A DNA stretch of 64,000 nucleotides from Tragulus kanchil (GCA_022376925.1 JAIOJX010000032.1:173563979-173627978), one strand, 5' to 3'; numbered from the stretch's first letter, positions 44,726 to 55,399 are shown. Numbers and translations: made by a program. The notes: generated from the sequence alone by a model not told the origin.

Positions 44726-44904
44726 GTATCAGTACTGCTCCGGCGGGCCTGACCAGGGCACATGGACGCAAGTCACATCTCTCTCCTTCCGGAGGGGACT
44801 TTGTAAACCTAGATGGTCAAACAAAAAAGGGAGTGATCCTGGGAAAGTCCTCCGGGAATCTAGGCAAGTAAGAGCTCCACTCGGCGGCATGCGCACAAGT
44901 GTCG

Positions 44905-44919
44905 CCAGTAGGTGGCGCC
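44905..44919 (+). promoter_or_regulatory. CTCF core motif
   Basis: 'ccagtaggtggcgcc' matches CCASYAGRKGGCRSY at all 15 positions. It lies in otherwise single-copy DNA (44726-44926), eight bases before duplication J starts, and so is present once. Confidence 0.55.
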
Positions 44920-45177
44920 ATGCTCTCAGTCAGCCGCGGCCGTCCCGTGGGACCAGTTAGTCGGCCAAGAGCACGTCCCTCTGTCTGATGCCACACCACC
45001 CTGCTCGCTGTGCCAATTCTTTTAAAACGTAGGTTTTATTATTCCAGGTTGGTTAAGGCCAGCAGATCAGGAGCCACTGTCCTGGCGGATGAGACAGTTT
45101 GTCCTGCACAGTTTCCAAGAGCCAGGGGGTGCCACCAGGGCCACAGGTGGAAGTGGCAGGTTCAAGAGTGTGGTGGG

Positions 45178-45672
45178 GGGCTTCCGTGGTGGTCCAGTGG
45201 GCGGAGAGTCCACCTTGCAGTGCAGGGGACACTGGTTCGATCCCTGGCCCAGGAGGATCCGACGTGCCGTGGAGTGGCTGGACCAGTGTGTCCAATTACA
45301 AGCCAGCGTTCTGGTGCCCTGCAATGAGAGAGGCCACTGCAATGAGAGGCCCACACAGGCCTAAGAGTAAAGATGGATGAAAATAAATTAATAAAAAACC
45401 ATTGAGGGCTTCCCCATTGGTGGTCCAGTGGATAAGGACACAGCCTTGCAGTGCAAGGGGCGCCGGTTCGATCCCTGGCCTGGGAAGATCCCACGTGCCA
45501 TGGAGTGGCTGGACCGATGTGTCCAACTACTGAGCCGGAGCTCTGGAGCGCGTGTGCCTGGAGCCGGTGCTCTGTGATGAGAGGGGCCACTGCGATGGGA
45601 GGCCCACACAGGCCAAAGAACGAAGATAAATAAATGAAAGACCAATAGAAGTGGCCAAAAAAAAAAAAAAAA
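45178..45672 (+). mobile_element. Head-to-tail dimer of the young SINE (also at 46303-46799)
   Basis: Two heads lie in the same orientation, 'ggcttccgtggtggtccag' at about 45180 and 'ggcttccccattggtggtcc' at about 45407. The first unit has an A-rich end ('aattaataaaaaaccattga') joined directly to the second; the second ends in poly(A). Confidence 0.88.
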
Positions 45673-45807
45673 ACTAAAGAGGTCAAAATTTAAAAAAAGA
45701 GAGAGAGAGAAAAAGAGTGTGGTGGAGGGGGAGCAGGGCAGGAACCTTTCCTGTGGTTTCCAGGAACCAACAGGTGAGGCTTAGGATGGGTTGGTTTGCA
45801 TAATTAA

Positions 45808-46051
45808 AAAAATTTGTATTTATTTTTGGCTGCTCTCGTTCTTCAATGCCACATGCCCACTTTCACTAGTCACGGTGAGCGGGGCTACTCTTTTGTTGCA
45901 GTGCACGGGCTTCTCACTGCGGTGGCCTGGCTTCTTGCCAAGCAGAGGCGCGGGTCACTCTTGTTCAGTAATCTTGGCTCGTGGGCTCTAGAGCACAGGC
46001 TCGGTGGGTGTGGGCAGGGCTTGGTCGCTCTGAGGCATGTGGGATCTCCTC
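45808..46051 (-). mobile_element. tRNA-derived SINE (ART2/CHR), truncated here, full at 46939-47255
   Basis: 'tttatttttggctgctctcg', 'gttgcagtgcacgggcttct', 'gaggcatgtgggatctcc'. Copy 1 stops at the duplication junction. Copy 2 continues to 'ccgtaccaccagggaagccc'. Confidence 0.88.
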
Positions 46052-47289
46052 CAGTCAGCCGCGGCCGTCCCGTGGGACCAGTTAGTCGGCCAAGAGCACG
46101 TCCCTCTGTCTGATGCCACACCACCCTGCTCGCTGTGCCAATTCTTTTAAAACGTAGGTTTTATTATTCCAGGTTGGTTAAGGCCAGCAGATCAGGAGCC
46201 ACTGTCCTGGCGGATGAGACAGTTTGTCCTGCACAGTTTCCAAGAGCCAGGGGGTGCCACCAGGGCCACAGGTGGAAGTGGCAGGTTCAAGAGTGTGGTG
46301 GGGGGCTTCCGTGGTGGTCCAGTGGGCGGAGAGTCCACCTTGCAGTGCAGGGGACACTGGTTCGATCCCTGGCCCAGGAGGATCCGACGTGCCGTGGAGT
46401 GGCTGGACCAGTGTGTCCAATTACAAGCCAGCGTTCTGGTGCCCTGCAATGAGAGAGGCCACTGCAATGAGAGGCCCACACAGGCCTAAGAGTAAAGATG
46501 GATGAAAATAAATTAATAAAAAACCATTGAGGGCTTCCCCATTGGTGGTCCAGTGGATAAGGACACAGCCTTGCAGTGCAAGGGGCGCCGGTTCGATCCC
46601 TGGCCTGGGAAGATCCCACGTGCCATGGAGTGGCTGGACCGATGTGTCCAACTACTGAGCCGGAGCTCTGGAGCGCGTGTGCCTGGAGCCGGTGCTCTGT
46701 GATGAGAGGGGCCACTGCGATGGGAGGCCCACACAGGCCAAAGAACGAAGATAAATAAATGAAAGACCAATAGAAGTGGCCAAAAAAAAAAAAAAAAACT
46801 AAAGAGGTCAAAATTTAAAAAAAGAGAGAGAGAGAGAGAGAAAAAGAGTGTGGTGGAGGGGGAGCAGGGCAGGAACCTTTCCTGTGGTTTCCAGGAACCA
46901 ACAGGTGAGGCTTAGGATGGGTTGGTTTGCATAATTAAAAAAATTTGTATTTATTTTTGGCTGCTCTCGTTCTTCAATGCCACATGCCCACTTTCACTAG
47001 TCACGGTGAGCGGGGCTACTCTTTTGTTGCAGTGCACGGGCTTCTCACTGCGGTGGCCTGGCTTCTTGCCAAGCAGAGGCGCGGGTCACTCTTGTTCAGT
47101 AATCTTGGCTCGTGGGCTCTAGAGCACAGGCTCGGTGGGTGTGGGCAGGGCTTGGTCGCTCTGAGGCATGTGGGATCTCCCCAGACCAGGGCCTGAACCT
47201 GCTTCCCCTGCGCTGGCAGGAGGAGTCTTATTCACCGTACCACCAGGGAAGCCCAGTCTGAATAATTTTTAAGCCATTCTAAATTGTAT

Positions 47290-47418
47290 TTTACGTATTA
47301 TTATTATTTTGGCTATGACACACAGCATGTGGGATCTTAGTTCCCACATCAGGGACTGCACCCGGGCCCCGTGCACTGGAAGCGTGGCGTCTTCACCCCT
47401 GGCCCGCCGGGGCAGTGC
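47290..47418 (-). mobile_element. tRNA-derived SINE, short
   Basis: 'attattattttggctatgac', 'gggatcttagttcccacatc', 'ctggcccgccggggcagtg'. Confidence 0.85.
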
Positions 47419-47663
47419 TAGCTTGAACAGGTTTATTCGAGCTGTCTATGGAGCTGTGTGCGCCTGGCCCTGGGGTGACTCAGGCACCTGGCCCTGAGTC
47501 CTGAGGAGGTAGGCCACGCGGTGGGCTCCAGGTAGATGAGTTTGGAAAGACACGCTCCCAGGCTAGGCTCTCACCATCTCTAGGAGCTGGCCAGCCCTGG
47601 AGGGTGGTCTTGTCAGGGTCAGCAATGCCTCAAGATGTCAACGCATCAGAAACACAGAAAACA

Positions 47664-47990
47664 GGGACTTCCCTGGTGGTACAGTGGAGAAGAATCTGCC
47701 TGCCAATGCAGGAGACTTGGGTTCAATCCCTGGTCTGGGAAGACTCTGCATGCCTTGGAGCAACTAAGTGGGTGCACCCCAAGGAGCCGGGTGTGAGAGC
47801 TTGTGAGCCACAACTACAGAGCCCACGTGCTTAGGACCCATGTTCTGCAGCAAGAGAGGTCACCACAGTGAGAAGCCCAGCCACTGTGACAGAGAGTAGG
47901 CCTTGCTCACCGCCACTAGAGTAATGCCCACAGAGCAACAAAGACCGGAGCAACCAAAAGTAATAAAGCAAATCAAATCTAAAATAAAAT
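47664..47990 (+). mobile_element. Full-length CHR-2-like SINE
   Basis: 'gggacttccctggtggtaca', 'cttgggttcaatccctggtc', 'gagccacaactacagagccc', 'agagcaacaaagaccggagc', A-rich tail. It has the longer body typical of the cetartiodactyl CHR group. Confidence 0.88.
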
Positions 47991-48714
47991 TAAAAAACAC
48001 TATATAAAAAATAAGTACAGAAGTTAAAAAAACTTAGCTGAGACACCGTGTCGGTGTCAGCTGGTGGCAGGTGGATTGGCCATGAGACGCCCGTCCCTCC
48101 TCTGGTGGCTGGAGGCTGGGCGCGGTGCCAGGACTGGGCTCCAACCAGTAAAGCTGCCATGAAGTTCCCTGCACCCGTCTTTGGTGAACGTCTGTCTTCG
48201 TTTCTTGGCACGCTGTCCCCAGGAGTGAAAGCCCGCCCTAACGAGGTGGACCGATGGGGAGTTTCGGTAGATAGGGCTGCAGAGTTTGCCCAACTGGCTG
48301 AACCTAGTTTTCATCTGGCTGACAGCCTTTTCGGTCTGAAAACTCTCCTTTGTTCTGGGGAAATTTATTACATGTTCTGTGTGACTCATTCATTCTTTTA
48401 TTGAACAAATGTTATTCAGGTCAGCTCTGGGGCCAGAAACTCTTCTAGGCATCAGGGAGGGAGAGACGCACCTGGACCGGACACTCTAGAGAAGAGAGCC
48501 GACCAGGCGCGAATGTGCGCGTAGGTCACACTTTCCGTGGGGCTGGCGGAGTGATACATACAGTGACACGACAATTTCCGTGGGAGATTATTTCTCGTAG
48601 AACCAAAGAAACATTGTCTCTTTCCTTCGAGAAGCATCATTAGAAGGATGTTGGGTTTCTATTCATGTTCTTCACCTCTCCGCTTTTATGGGTTTTCATT
48701 TCAACAGAGGCTCA
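47991..48714. other. Intergenic sequence with a MIR relic
   Basis: 48402-48470 ('tattgaacaaatgttattca', 'aactcttctaggcatcaggg') is a probable inverted MIR. Otherwise unrecognised. Confidence 0.45.
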
Positions 48715-49420
48715 CTCCCGACCTGTTTGGCCTATGAGATCTCAGCTCCCCAGCGAGGGACGGAACTCGCTCCTCTTGCAGTAGAAGCACAGATTCTTTT
48801 TTTTTTTTTTTAACTTTTATTTTACTTTTAAAACAGTTTCGTTGTTTACAGATATGTATGTTCCCAGATTAGTCACATGTATATCCCCCCTTCCCACCCC
48901 TCCAGGCCGTCACACAGCACCCCTGCAGGATCCCCTTTTCTCACAGAGCAATGACTATAGCTATTTTCTTCACATATGATAGTACAGGCCTTCATGCTGC
49001 TTCCTTTACACTGCCCACCCTCTGTTCTTGCCCCACAATGTCCATATGTCCACTGTCCATGTCTGTCTCTCCATCGCTCCACTGCATGTGCCGTCATCAC
49101 CATCCTACTAGATTCCATATGTATGTGTTAGTATATTGCACTTGTCCTTCTCTTTCTGACTGACTTCACTTTTTATGATAGGTTCTAGATCCAGCCACCT
49201 CATTAGGGCTGATTCTTCTGCATTTCTCTTTACAGCTGTGTAGTATTCCATTGTATATATGGACCAGAGCTTTTGGATCCATTCATTCGTCGATGGGCAT
49301 CTAGGTTGCTTCCACGCTCTAGCTATTGTATAGGGAGCTGCAATGAACATTGGGGTGCAGGTGAGAAGCACAGGTTCTTAACCACTGGACAGTGGGGGAC
49401 GTCCTGGAGTTTGTTGTTCC
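48715..49420 (-). mobile_element. SINE split by an L1 insertion
   Basis: The left part, 'gatctcagctccccagcgag' to 'agaagcacagattctt', and the right part, 'agaagcacaggttcttaacc', form one inverted SINE interrupted by L1. Confidence 0.85.
48783..49379 (-). mobile_element. 5'-truncated L1: ORF2 C-terminus and 3' UTR
   Basis: Inverted L1 with poly(T) at the left. The minus-strand reading at 49108-49371 shows the L1 ORF2 C-terminus ('ARAWKQPRCPSTNEWIQKLW', 'YTMEYYTAVKRN', 'SEVSQKEKDKCNILTHTYGI'). Target-site duplication 'agaagcacaRRttctt' at 48783-48798 and 49364-49379. ORF2 lacks the endonuclease and RT domains, so it is inactive. Confidence 0.92.
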
Positions 49421-49579
49421 TTTTCTTTTTCTACCTACCCATCTCTGGTGTGTTTGTTTATTTGAATACGTTGGAATAGGCTTTTATGTTTCCTGGAAGA
49501 CGTTAGTCTCATTCCTCAGTCTGGCTCTCTTTTCTCTGGTGGCTGTTTTCCCAGGTGTGAAGGTCCTCCCATTCTCAGG
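49421..49579. other. Intergenic single-copy sequence
   Basis: Nothing recognised. Confidence 0.4.
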
Positions 49580-50350
49580 GTAAAAAGTGGAAGTGTCAGT
49601 TGCTGAGTCACGTCCGACTCTTTGCTGTCGCCCGCCAGGCTCCTTGGTCCGTGGGATTCTCCAGGAAAGAATACTAGAGTGGGTAGCCATTCCCTTCTTC
49701 AGGGGATCTTCCCCACCCAGAGGTCCAAGCTGGGTCTCCCGCATTGTAGGCAGATTCTTCCTTTGGGGGTGGGTGGGTGGTAGTGGGTGGGGTGGGGAGG
49801 GAGGGGGGCAGGCGGGCCACTTCTATTGGTCTTTCATTTGTCCATTTTCATCCATCTTTTTTCTTTGGCCCGTGTGGGCCTCCCATCGCGGCGGCCTCTG
49901 TTGTCGCAGAGCACCGGCTCTGGGCGCATGCGCTTCCAGAGCTCCGGCTCAGTAGTTGGACACATCAGTCCAGCTGCTCTGCAACACGTGGGATCTTCCC
50001 AGGCCAGGGATCGAACCGGCACCCCTTGCACCGCAAGGCGGTGTCCTTACCCACTGGACCACCAGGGAAGCCCTCATTTGTCTATTTTCATCCGTCTTTG
50101 CTCTTTGGCCCGTGTGGGCCTCCCATCGCGGTGGCCTCTGTTGTCGCAGAGCACCAGCTCTGGGCACATGCACCCCAGAGCTCCGGCTCGGTAAGTGGAC
50201 ACATAGGTCCAGCTGCTCCGTGGCACATGGGATCTTCCCAGGCCAGGGATCGAACCGGCGCCCCTTGCCCTGCAAGGTGGTGTCCCTACCCACTGGACCA
50301 CCAGGGAAGCCCTGTAGGCAGATTCTTTACTATCTGAGCCACCAGGAAAA
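49580..50350 (-). mobile_element. Bov-tA SINE split by a young SINE dimer
   Basis: 'gctgagtcacgtccgactct' to 'tgtaggcagattctt', then resuming 'gattctttactatctgagcc' and 'accagg'. Confidence 0.9.
49745..50327 (-). mobile_element. Head-to-tail SINE dimer within one 15-bp TSD
   Basis: Two units of the young SINE lie in the same inverted orientation (heads at about 50057-50074 and 50295-50311). Only the 3'-most unit carries the G-rich tail segment; the other ends after 'catttgtctattttcatccg'. One direct repeat, 'tgtaggcagattctt', brackets both (49745-49759 and 50313-50327). Confidence 0.9.
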
Positions 50351-50359
50351 CTGCTGGTG

Positions 50360-50490
50360 GCCCTTTTTTTTAACTTTTATTTTACTTTTAACTTTTACAG
50401 AGTTTTGTTGTTTACAGATATGTATGTTCCCAGATTAGTCATATGTATATCTCCCGCATTCCACCCCTGCAGGCTGTCACACAGCACCCT
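50360..50490 (-). mobile_element. L1 3' end fragment
   Basis: 'gttgtttacagatatgtatg', 'ttcccagattagtcatatgt', 'aggctgtcacacagcaccct' repeats the L1 3' end seen at 48838-48922. Confidence 0.85.
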
Positions 50491-51014
50491 GGTGACCCTT
50501 TAGCAATGATGTGATTTCCCCCGCCCGGCAGCTGGCTCTGGGCCGCAGGCTGCTGGCCTCCGCTGGCTTGGGGAGGGGCAGTGTGGAATGCATTCTGGCC
50601 TGTTTTCAGCAAACACGGGGCAGGCGAGGACGTTCCTTGGGGGCAGTGAGCAGTTACTAAGACCTGTGGATGTAGGTGCTCTCTGCTCCTCACAGGCAGC
50701 TGAAGCCAAGAGCACTCTGACCAAGAGCTTCTGGTCAGGGGCCCTGCGGGGCGGTCAGTGGACCCCCCGCCGGGGCTGGTGCCTAGCTTCGGGGACATGG
50801 GGGCTGGAAGGAAGTGTAGGCATCATGGAAGAGTAGCTGGCTTTGTTGGGTTCCTCTCTGTTTCCACCCACAAAAATCGTTCCAATACTGTTAGCGATTT
50901 AACAACAGTTACATATATATGTGTGTGTGTGTGTTGGTACCTGTATATGCAGGCGTGTAGAGGTATATGTGAATATGTATATTTTATATACTTCATTTTA
51001 ACTTTTGATTAATT
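50491..51014. other. Intergenic sequence with a short (TA)(TG) tract
   Basis: A (AT)n(GT)n tract lies at 50911-50935. Otherwise nothing recognised. Confidence 0.4.
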
Positions 51015-51140
51015 ATTTAAATTTTGGTGGCCATGCTGTGTAGCATGCCGACTCTCAGTTCCCCAACCGGGGGCTGAACCTGCGCCCTACCTCCAGAGGA
51101 AGAGTGGAGTCCTAACCACTGGACCATAAGGGAGGTCCCT
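51015..51140 (-). mobile_element. tRNA-derived SINE, short
   Basis: 'aaattttggtggccatgctg', 'ctcagttccccaaccggggg', 'ggaccataagggaggtcc'. Confidence 0.82.
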
Positions 51141-51159
51141 ACATGTCATTTTTTAAAAT

Positions 51160-51380
51160 TTTTAAATTTTCATCCATCTTTTATTCTCTGGCCTGTGTGG
51201 GCCTCCCAGTGCAGTCAGTTACCTCTCTCACTGCAGAGCACCAGCTCTGCTGACTTGTAATTGGACACACCAGTCCAGCCGCTCCACAGCACACGGAATC
51301 TTCCCCGGCCAGGGACCGAACCGTTGCCCCTTGCATTGCAAGGCGGACTCTTTACCCACTGGACCACCAGGCAAACCCCT
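51160..51380 (-). mobile_element. Young SINE subfamily copy, diverged
   Basis: 'ttcatccatcttttattctc', 'ggcctgtgtgggcctcccag', 'ccagggaccgaaccgttgcc', 'ggaccaccaggcaaacccc'. Confidence 0.87.
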
Positions 51381-51510
51381 TACACTTAATTTTTAAAGTA
51401 GACTCTTTACCCACTGGACCACCAGGAAAACCCCCTACACTTAATTTTTAAAATAGACTCTTTACCCACTGGGGCATGAGGGAAACCCCCTACACTTAAT
51501 TTTTAAAATA
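51346..51510. repeat. 55-bp tandem repeat x3 spanning a SINE head and its flank
   Basis: Units at 51346-51400, 51401-51455 and 51456-51510. Each runs from 'gactctttacccactgg' (SINE head) through 'ctacacttaatttttaaa' (flank). A new minisatellite was seeded from the SINE boundary. Confidence 0.92.
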
Positions 51511-52110
51511 AACTTTAATATGTGGTTTAGATTTACAGAAAAAATGTGAAGACCGTATTGATGGCCCCATGGCCTCCATGCTCAGTCCTCTTTATGTTAA
51601 CAGAATCTAATATGTAAGAAATTTATTTATTTATTTATTATTTTTTTATACTTTTACTGGGGGGGCGGGTTGGGGAGGGAGGGGGATGGGTGGGCCACTT
51701 CTGTTGGTCTTTCATTTATCTATTTTCATCCATCTTTGTTCTTTGGCCCGTGTGGGCCTCCCAACGGCGGTGGCCTCTGTTGTCGCAGAGCACCGGCTCT
51801 GGGCACATGCGCTCCAGAGCTCTGGCTCGGTAATTGGACACATCGGTCCAGCCGCTCCATGGCACATGGGATCTTCCCAGGCCAGGGATCGAACTGGCGC
51901 CCCTTGCACTGCGAGGCGGTGTCCTTACCCACTGGACCACCAGGGAAGCCCCTAATATGTAAGAAATTACCCAAACATTAATACAGTATCATCAACTAAA
52001 GTTTAACTTTTGCCTAATACTCGTTTTCTGGTCTGGGATCCCATCCAGGTCACCACATTGCGAACGACTTTGTGGTTTCTTTCATTTCTAGGGCCAGGGA
52101 CCTGGTGGGG
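51511..52110 (-). mobile_element. L1M fragment split by a young SINE
   Basis: 'tggtttagatttacagaaaa', then after the SINE 'gggatcccatccaggtcacc' and 'tttgtggtttctttcatttc' are old antisense L1. Confidence 0.55.
51607..51968 (-). mobile_element. Young SINE subfamily copy, full length, 17-bp TSD
   Basis: (ATTT)n tail, G-rich 'gggcgggttggggagggagg', 'gcacatgcgctccagagctc', head 'ggaccaccagggaagcccc'. Flanked by 'ctaatatgtaagaaatt' at 51607-51623 and 51952-51968. Confidence 0.95.
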
Positions 52111-52189
52111 AGTCTAGGGCACGTGGTCTGAGTGGGTCATCAACTTGAAGCTGAGTCTCTGTGGTCCAAGCTGGCCTCAAGGAACCGAG

Positions 52190-53105
52190 GATTATTCAGG
52201 GCTGGAAAAAGCTGGCTTCAAACTCAGCATTCAAAAAATTAAGACCATGGCATCCAGTCCCATCACTTCATGGCAAATAGATGGAGAAAAAAAGGAAAGA
52301 GTGGCAGACATACTCTTGAGCTTCAAAATCACCGTGGATGGTGACCAAAGCCACAAAATTAAAAAATACTTCCTCCTTGGAAGAAAAACTGTACAAACCT
52401 GCACAGTGTATTGAAAAGCAAAGACATCTCTTTGCTGACAAAGGTCTGTGCAGGTCAAAGCTAGGATTTCTCCAGCAGTCATGTGTGGATGTGAGTGCTT
52501 TCAGTGCTCAGGCGTGTCTGACCTGCCGCAAGCGCAGACTGTAGCCCAACGGGCTCCTCTGTCCATGGGGCTTCCCAGGCAAGAAGACGGGAGTGGGCTG
52601 CCATTTTCTTCTCCAGGGCATCTTCCCGACTCAGGGGTAGAACTTGGGTCTCCTGTGTCTCCTGCAATGGCCGTGGAACTCTTTGCCACTGCACTACCTG
52701 GGAAGCCCAGGAGGTGAGAGTTGGACCCTAAAAAAAGCTTGAGCGCTGAAGCACTGACACTTTTGAACTGTGGTGCTGGAGAAGACTCTTGAGAGTCCCT
52801 TGGACAGCAAGGAGATCAAACCAGTCCATCCTAAAGGAAATCCACCCTGATTATTCATTGGAAGGACGGATGCTGAAGCTGAAGCTCCAATACTTTGGCC
52901 ACCTGATGCGAAGAGCCGACTCGCTGGAGAAGACCCTGATGCTGGGAAAGACTGAGGGCAGGAGAAGGAGGCGACAGAGGATGAGACGGCTGGATGGCAT
53001 CACCGTCTCAATGGAGATGAGAGAGAGTGAAGGACAGGGCAGCCTGGGGTGCTGCAGGTCCCGGGGCTGGAAAACGCTGAACAGGACTGAGCGACTGTAC
53101 ATCAG
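52190..53105 (+). mobile_element. BovB LINE 3' half, split by a Bov-tA
   Basis: The plus-strand reading at 52789-53105 retains RT C-terminal text ('WTARRSNQSILKEIHPDYSL', 'LKLQYFGHLMRRADSLEKTL', 'RRRQRMRRLDGITVSMEM') with the 3' terminus at about 53100. The upstream part, 52190-52475, is rearranged. The section from 52406 recurs at 53488-54187 through duplication K. Confidence 0.93.
52478..52712 (-). mobile_element. Bov-tA SINE inside BovB (also at 53560-53795)
   Basis: 'tgctcaggcgtgtctgacct', 'ctcctctgtccatggggctt', 'gcactacctgggaagccc'. Imperfect flanking repeat 'gaKgtgag'. Confidence 0.88.
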
Positions 53106-53149
53106 GATTGGAAGTCACAAACTTACTCCACCCCCAGGTCTCTCTCCAG

Positions 53150-53225
53150 TCTGTCCTTTAACTTGTCCCCTCCCCTCTTTGGCCTTAATTTTCTCATCCG
53201 TAAAATGAAGCCACTGGTCTCGTTT
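53150..53225 (+). mobile_element. MIR fragment (also at 54233-54308)
   Basis: 'gccttaattttctcatccgt', 'aaaatgaagccactggtctc' follows the MIR 3' half. A second MIR-like piece, 'gagcctcggtttatccatct', lies at 53453-53472. Confidence 0.55.
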
Positions 53226-54570
53226 CCTTCACCGGGACAGGCTGAGTCCTGGGGCCCCTCTCTGAGGAGGTTTTCTGGCCTCCGTCCAGGGCAGAGGGAG
53301 CTGGCAGGCTTGGTGGTGACCCAGAGGGCACAGCTGGGACCCAGATCTCGCTGGCTATGACGCGGGGCTGACACTCCGACGTTGGGCTTTCTAAGTCCAC
53401 GATCAGGGGCCTGTCCCAGCTTTCCTGCTTATTCTGAGCCCCCTTCCCCTCTGAGCCTCGGTTTATCCATCTGTAATGTGGCCACGGGTGTATTGAAAAG
53501 CAAAGACATCTCTTTGCTGACAAAGGTCTGTGCAGGTCAAAGCTAGGATTTCTCCAGCAGTCATGTGTGGATGTGAGTGCTTTCAGTGCTCAGGCGTGTC
53601 TGACCTGCCGCAAGCGCAGACTGTAGCCCAACGGGCTCCTCTGTCCATGGGGCTTCCCAGGCAAGAAGACGGGAGTGGGCTGCCATTTTCTTCTCCAGGG
53701 CATCTTCCCGACTCAGGGGTAGAACTTGGGTCTCCTGTGTCTCCTGCAATGGCCGTGGAACTCTTTGCCACTGCACTACCTGGGAAGCCCAGGGAGGTGA
53801 GAGTTGGACCCTAAAAAAAGCTTGAGCGCTGAAGCACTGACACTTTTGAACTGTGGTGCTGGAGAAGACTCTTGAGAGTCCCTTGGACAGCAAGGAGATC
53901 AAACCAGTCCATCCTAAAGGAAATCCACCCTGATTATTCATTGGAAGGACGGATGCTGAAGCTGAAGCTCCAATACTTTGGCCACCTGATGCGAAGAGCC
54001 GACTCGCTGGAGAAGACCCTGATGCTGGGAAAGACTGAGGGCAGGAGAAGGAGGCGACAGAGGATGAGACGGCTGGATGGCATCACCGTCTCAATGGAGA
54101 TGAGAGAGAGTGAAGGACAGGGCAGCCTGGGGTGCTGCAGGTCCCGGGGCTGGAAAACGCTGAACAGGACTGAGCGACTGTACATCAGGATTGGAAGTCA
54201 CAAACTTACTCCACCCCCAGGTCTCTCTCCAGTCTGTCCTTTAACTTGTCCCCTCCCCTCTTTGGCCTTAATTTTCTCATCCGTAAAATGAAGCCACTGG
54301 TCTCGTTTCCTTCACCGGGACAGGCTGAGTCCTGGGGCCCCTCTCTGAGGAGGTTTTCTGGCCTCCGTCCAGGGCAGAGGGAGCTGGCAGGCTTGGTGGT
54401 GACCCAGAGGGCACAGCTGGGACCCAGATCTCGCTGGCTATGACGCGGGGCTGACACTCCGACGTTGGGCTTTCTAAGTCCACGATCAGGGGCCTGTCCC
54501 AGCTTTCCTGCTTATTCTGAGCCCCCTTCCCCTCTGAGCCTCGGTTTATCCATCTGTAATGTGGCCACGG

Positions 54571-55399
54571 GTGTGATGACTGCTTAGGGTCCCTCTGAGT
54601 GAGCCGAGCAGGTTGCCCTGGGACGGGGTACTGAGCTCTCTGTTCCCGGAGGTGTGCAAGCCAGGCAGGTGACAGTGCTGGTGGCGCAGCGGGTGGTGGT
54701 GACCTGAGGCTCTCGGCATGTCCTGTTGAATTGGGAAGTCAGCCTGCACGCTGGTCCATTTCCTACACTTGACCCTGGGGCAGGTGGCTGGCTGCCATGA
54801 GGTGCCTAACATGGCTGCTTCCCTTCTCATCTCATGCCAGGACTGCTTCTGGCCCTGGACTGAGGGTGGTCTGCCAGAGGACCACGACCCCGGCCAGACT
54901 TGCAGGAGGCTGGAAGGACGCGCGCCGTCATGGCCTGCCTGCCTCGTGGCACCTCTGACTGCCTGGCCTGGGTGCTTCCCTCCTACAGGCTGCCTCCGGA
55001 ACAAGAGGCACCCCACGCCAAGTTCCAAAGGAGCAAGAGAAAGACAGGAGGGATTCCTGTGGAGGAGAAAAGAGGGGCCGGCTGCCCCCGCTCCCCCAAC
55101 CAGACTCCATTCTGACCAGCTCTGGATTCTTCTGAGTCTCAGCCTTTTCACCTTCTGTTACCTCTACCACCGAATCCCCTGGGCTTCTTTAGCTGGTGGA
55201 CTCCTACTATACAGAAACCCCCGGACTGGGCCCTAGCCGTCCTGACCTACTTGGGCCCGGGCACCTACGGTCCTGAGTCACAACAGGCCTCCTGTCCCTG
55301 TCCCTCACGGTCCCTGGAGGAGAGGATGGGCCTGACTCAACTGCACGAAGCTGCAGACACCGCCTCACCTGCCTTTCGCCTGACTGCAGGAAAGGAGTG
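54571..55399. other. Sequence upstream of the DEGS2 CpG island
   Basis: No repeat or exon recognised. Open frames up to 201 codons on both strands overlap without family similarity. Confidence 0.4.

Larger units (their letters stand above)
44927..47183. repeat. Tandem duplication J (1,125 bp x2)
   Basis: 44927-46051 recurs as 46052-47183. The only difference seen is a (GA)n length change of 6 bp (about 45701 versus about 46823). The junction shares 'ccag'. A SINE is truncated at 46051 in copy 1 but complete after copy 2. Confidence 0.95.
52406..54570. repeat. Tandem duplication K (1,082 bp x2)
   Basis: 52406-53487 recurs as 53488-54570. The only difference seen is 'cccaggaggtg'/'cccagggaggtg'. 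The junction shares 'gtgt' ('cacagtgtattg', 'acgggtgtattg', 'acgggtgtgatg'). The edge falls inside BovB in copy 1 and in MIR-like sequence at the end. Confidence 0.95.

Noticed and set aside
44159..44752. 197-codon open frame
   Set aside because: It reads through a SINE and LTR-like DNA; the protein is translated transposon.
1..55000. YY1 coding exons, expected neighbour on the 5' side of DEGS2
   Set aside because: No sequence encoding the YY1 acidic/His-rich N-terminus or its zinc fingers was found; the gene presumably lies beyond the left edge.
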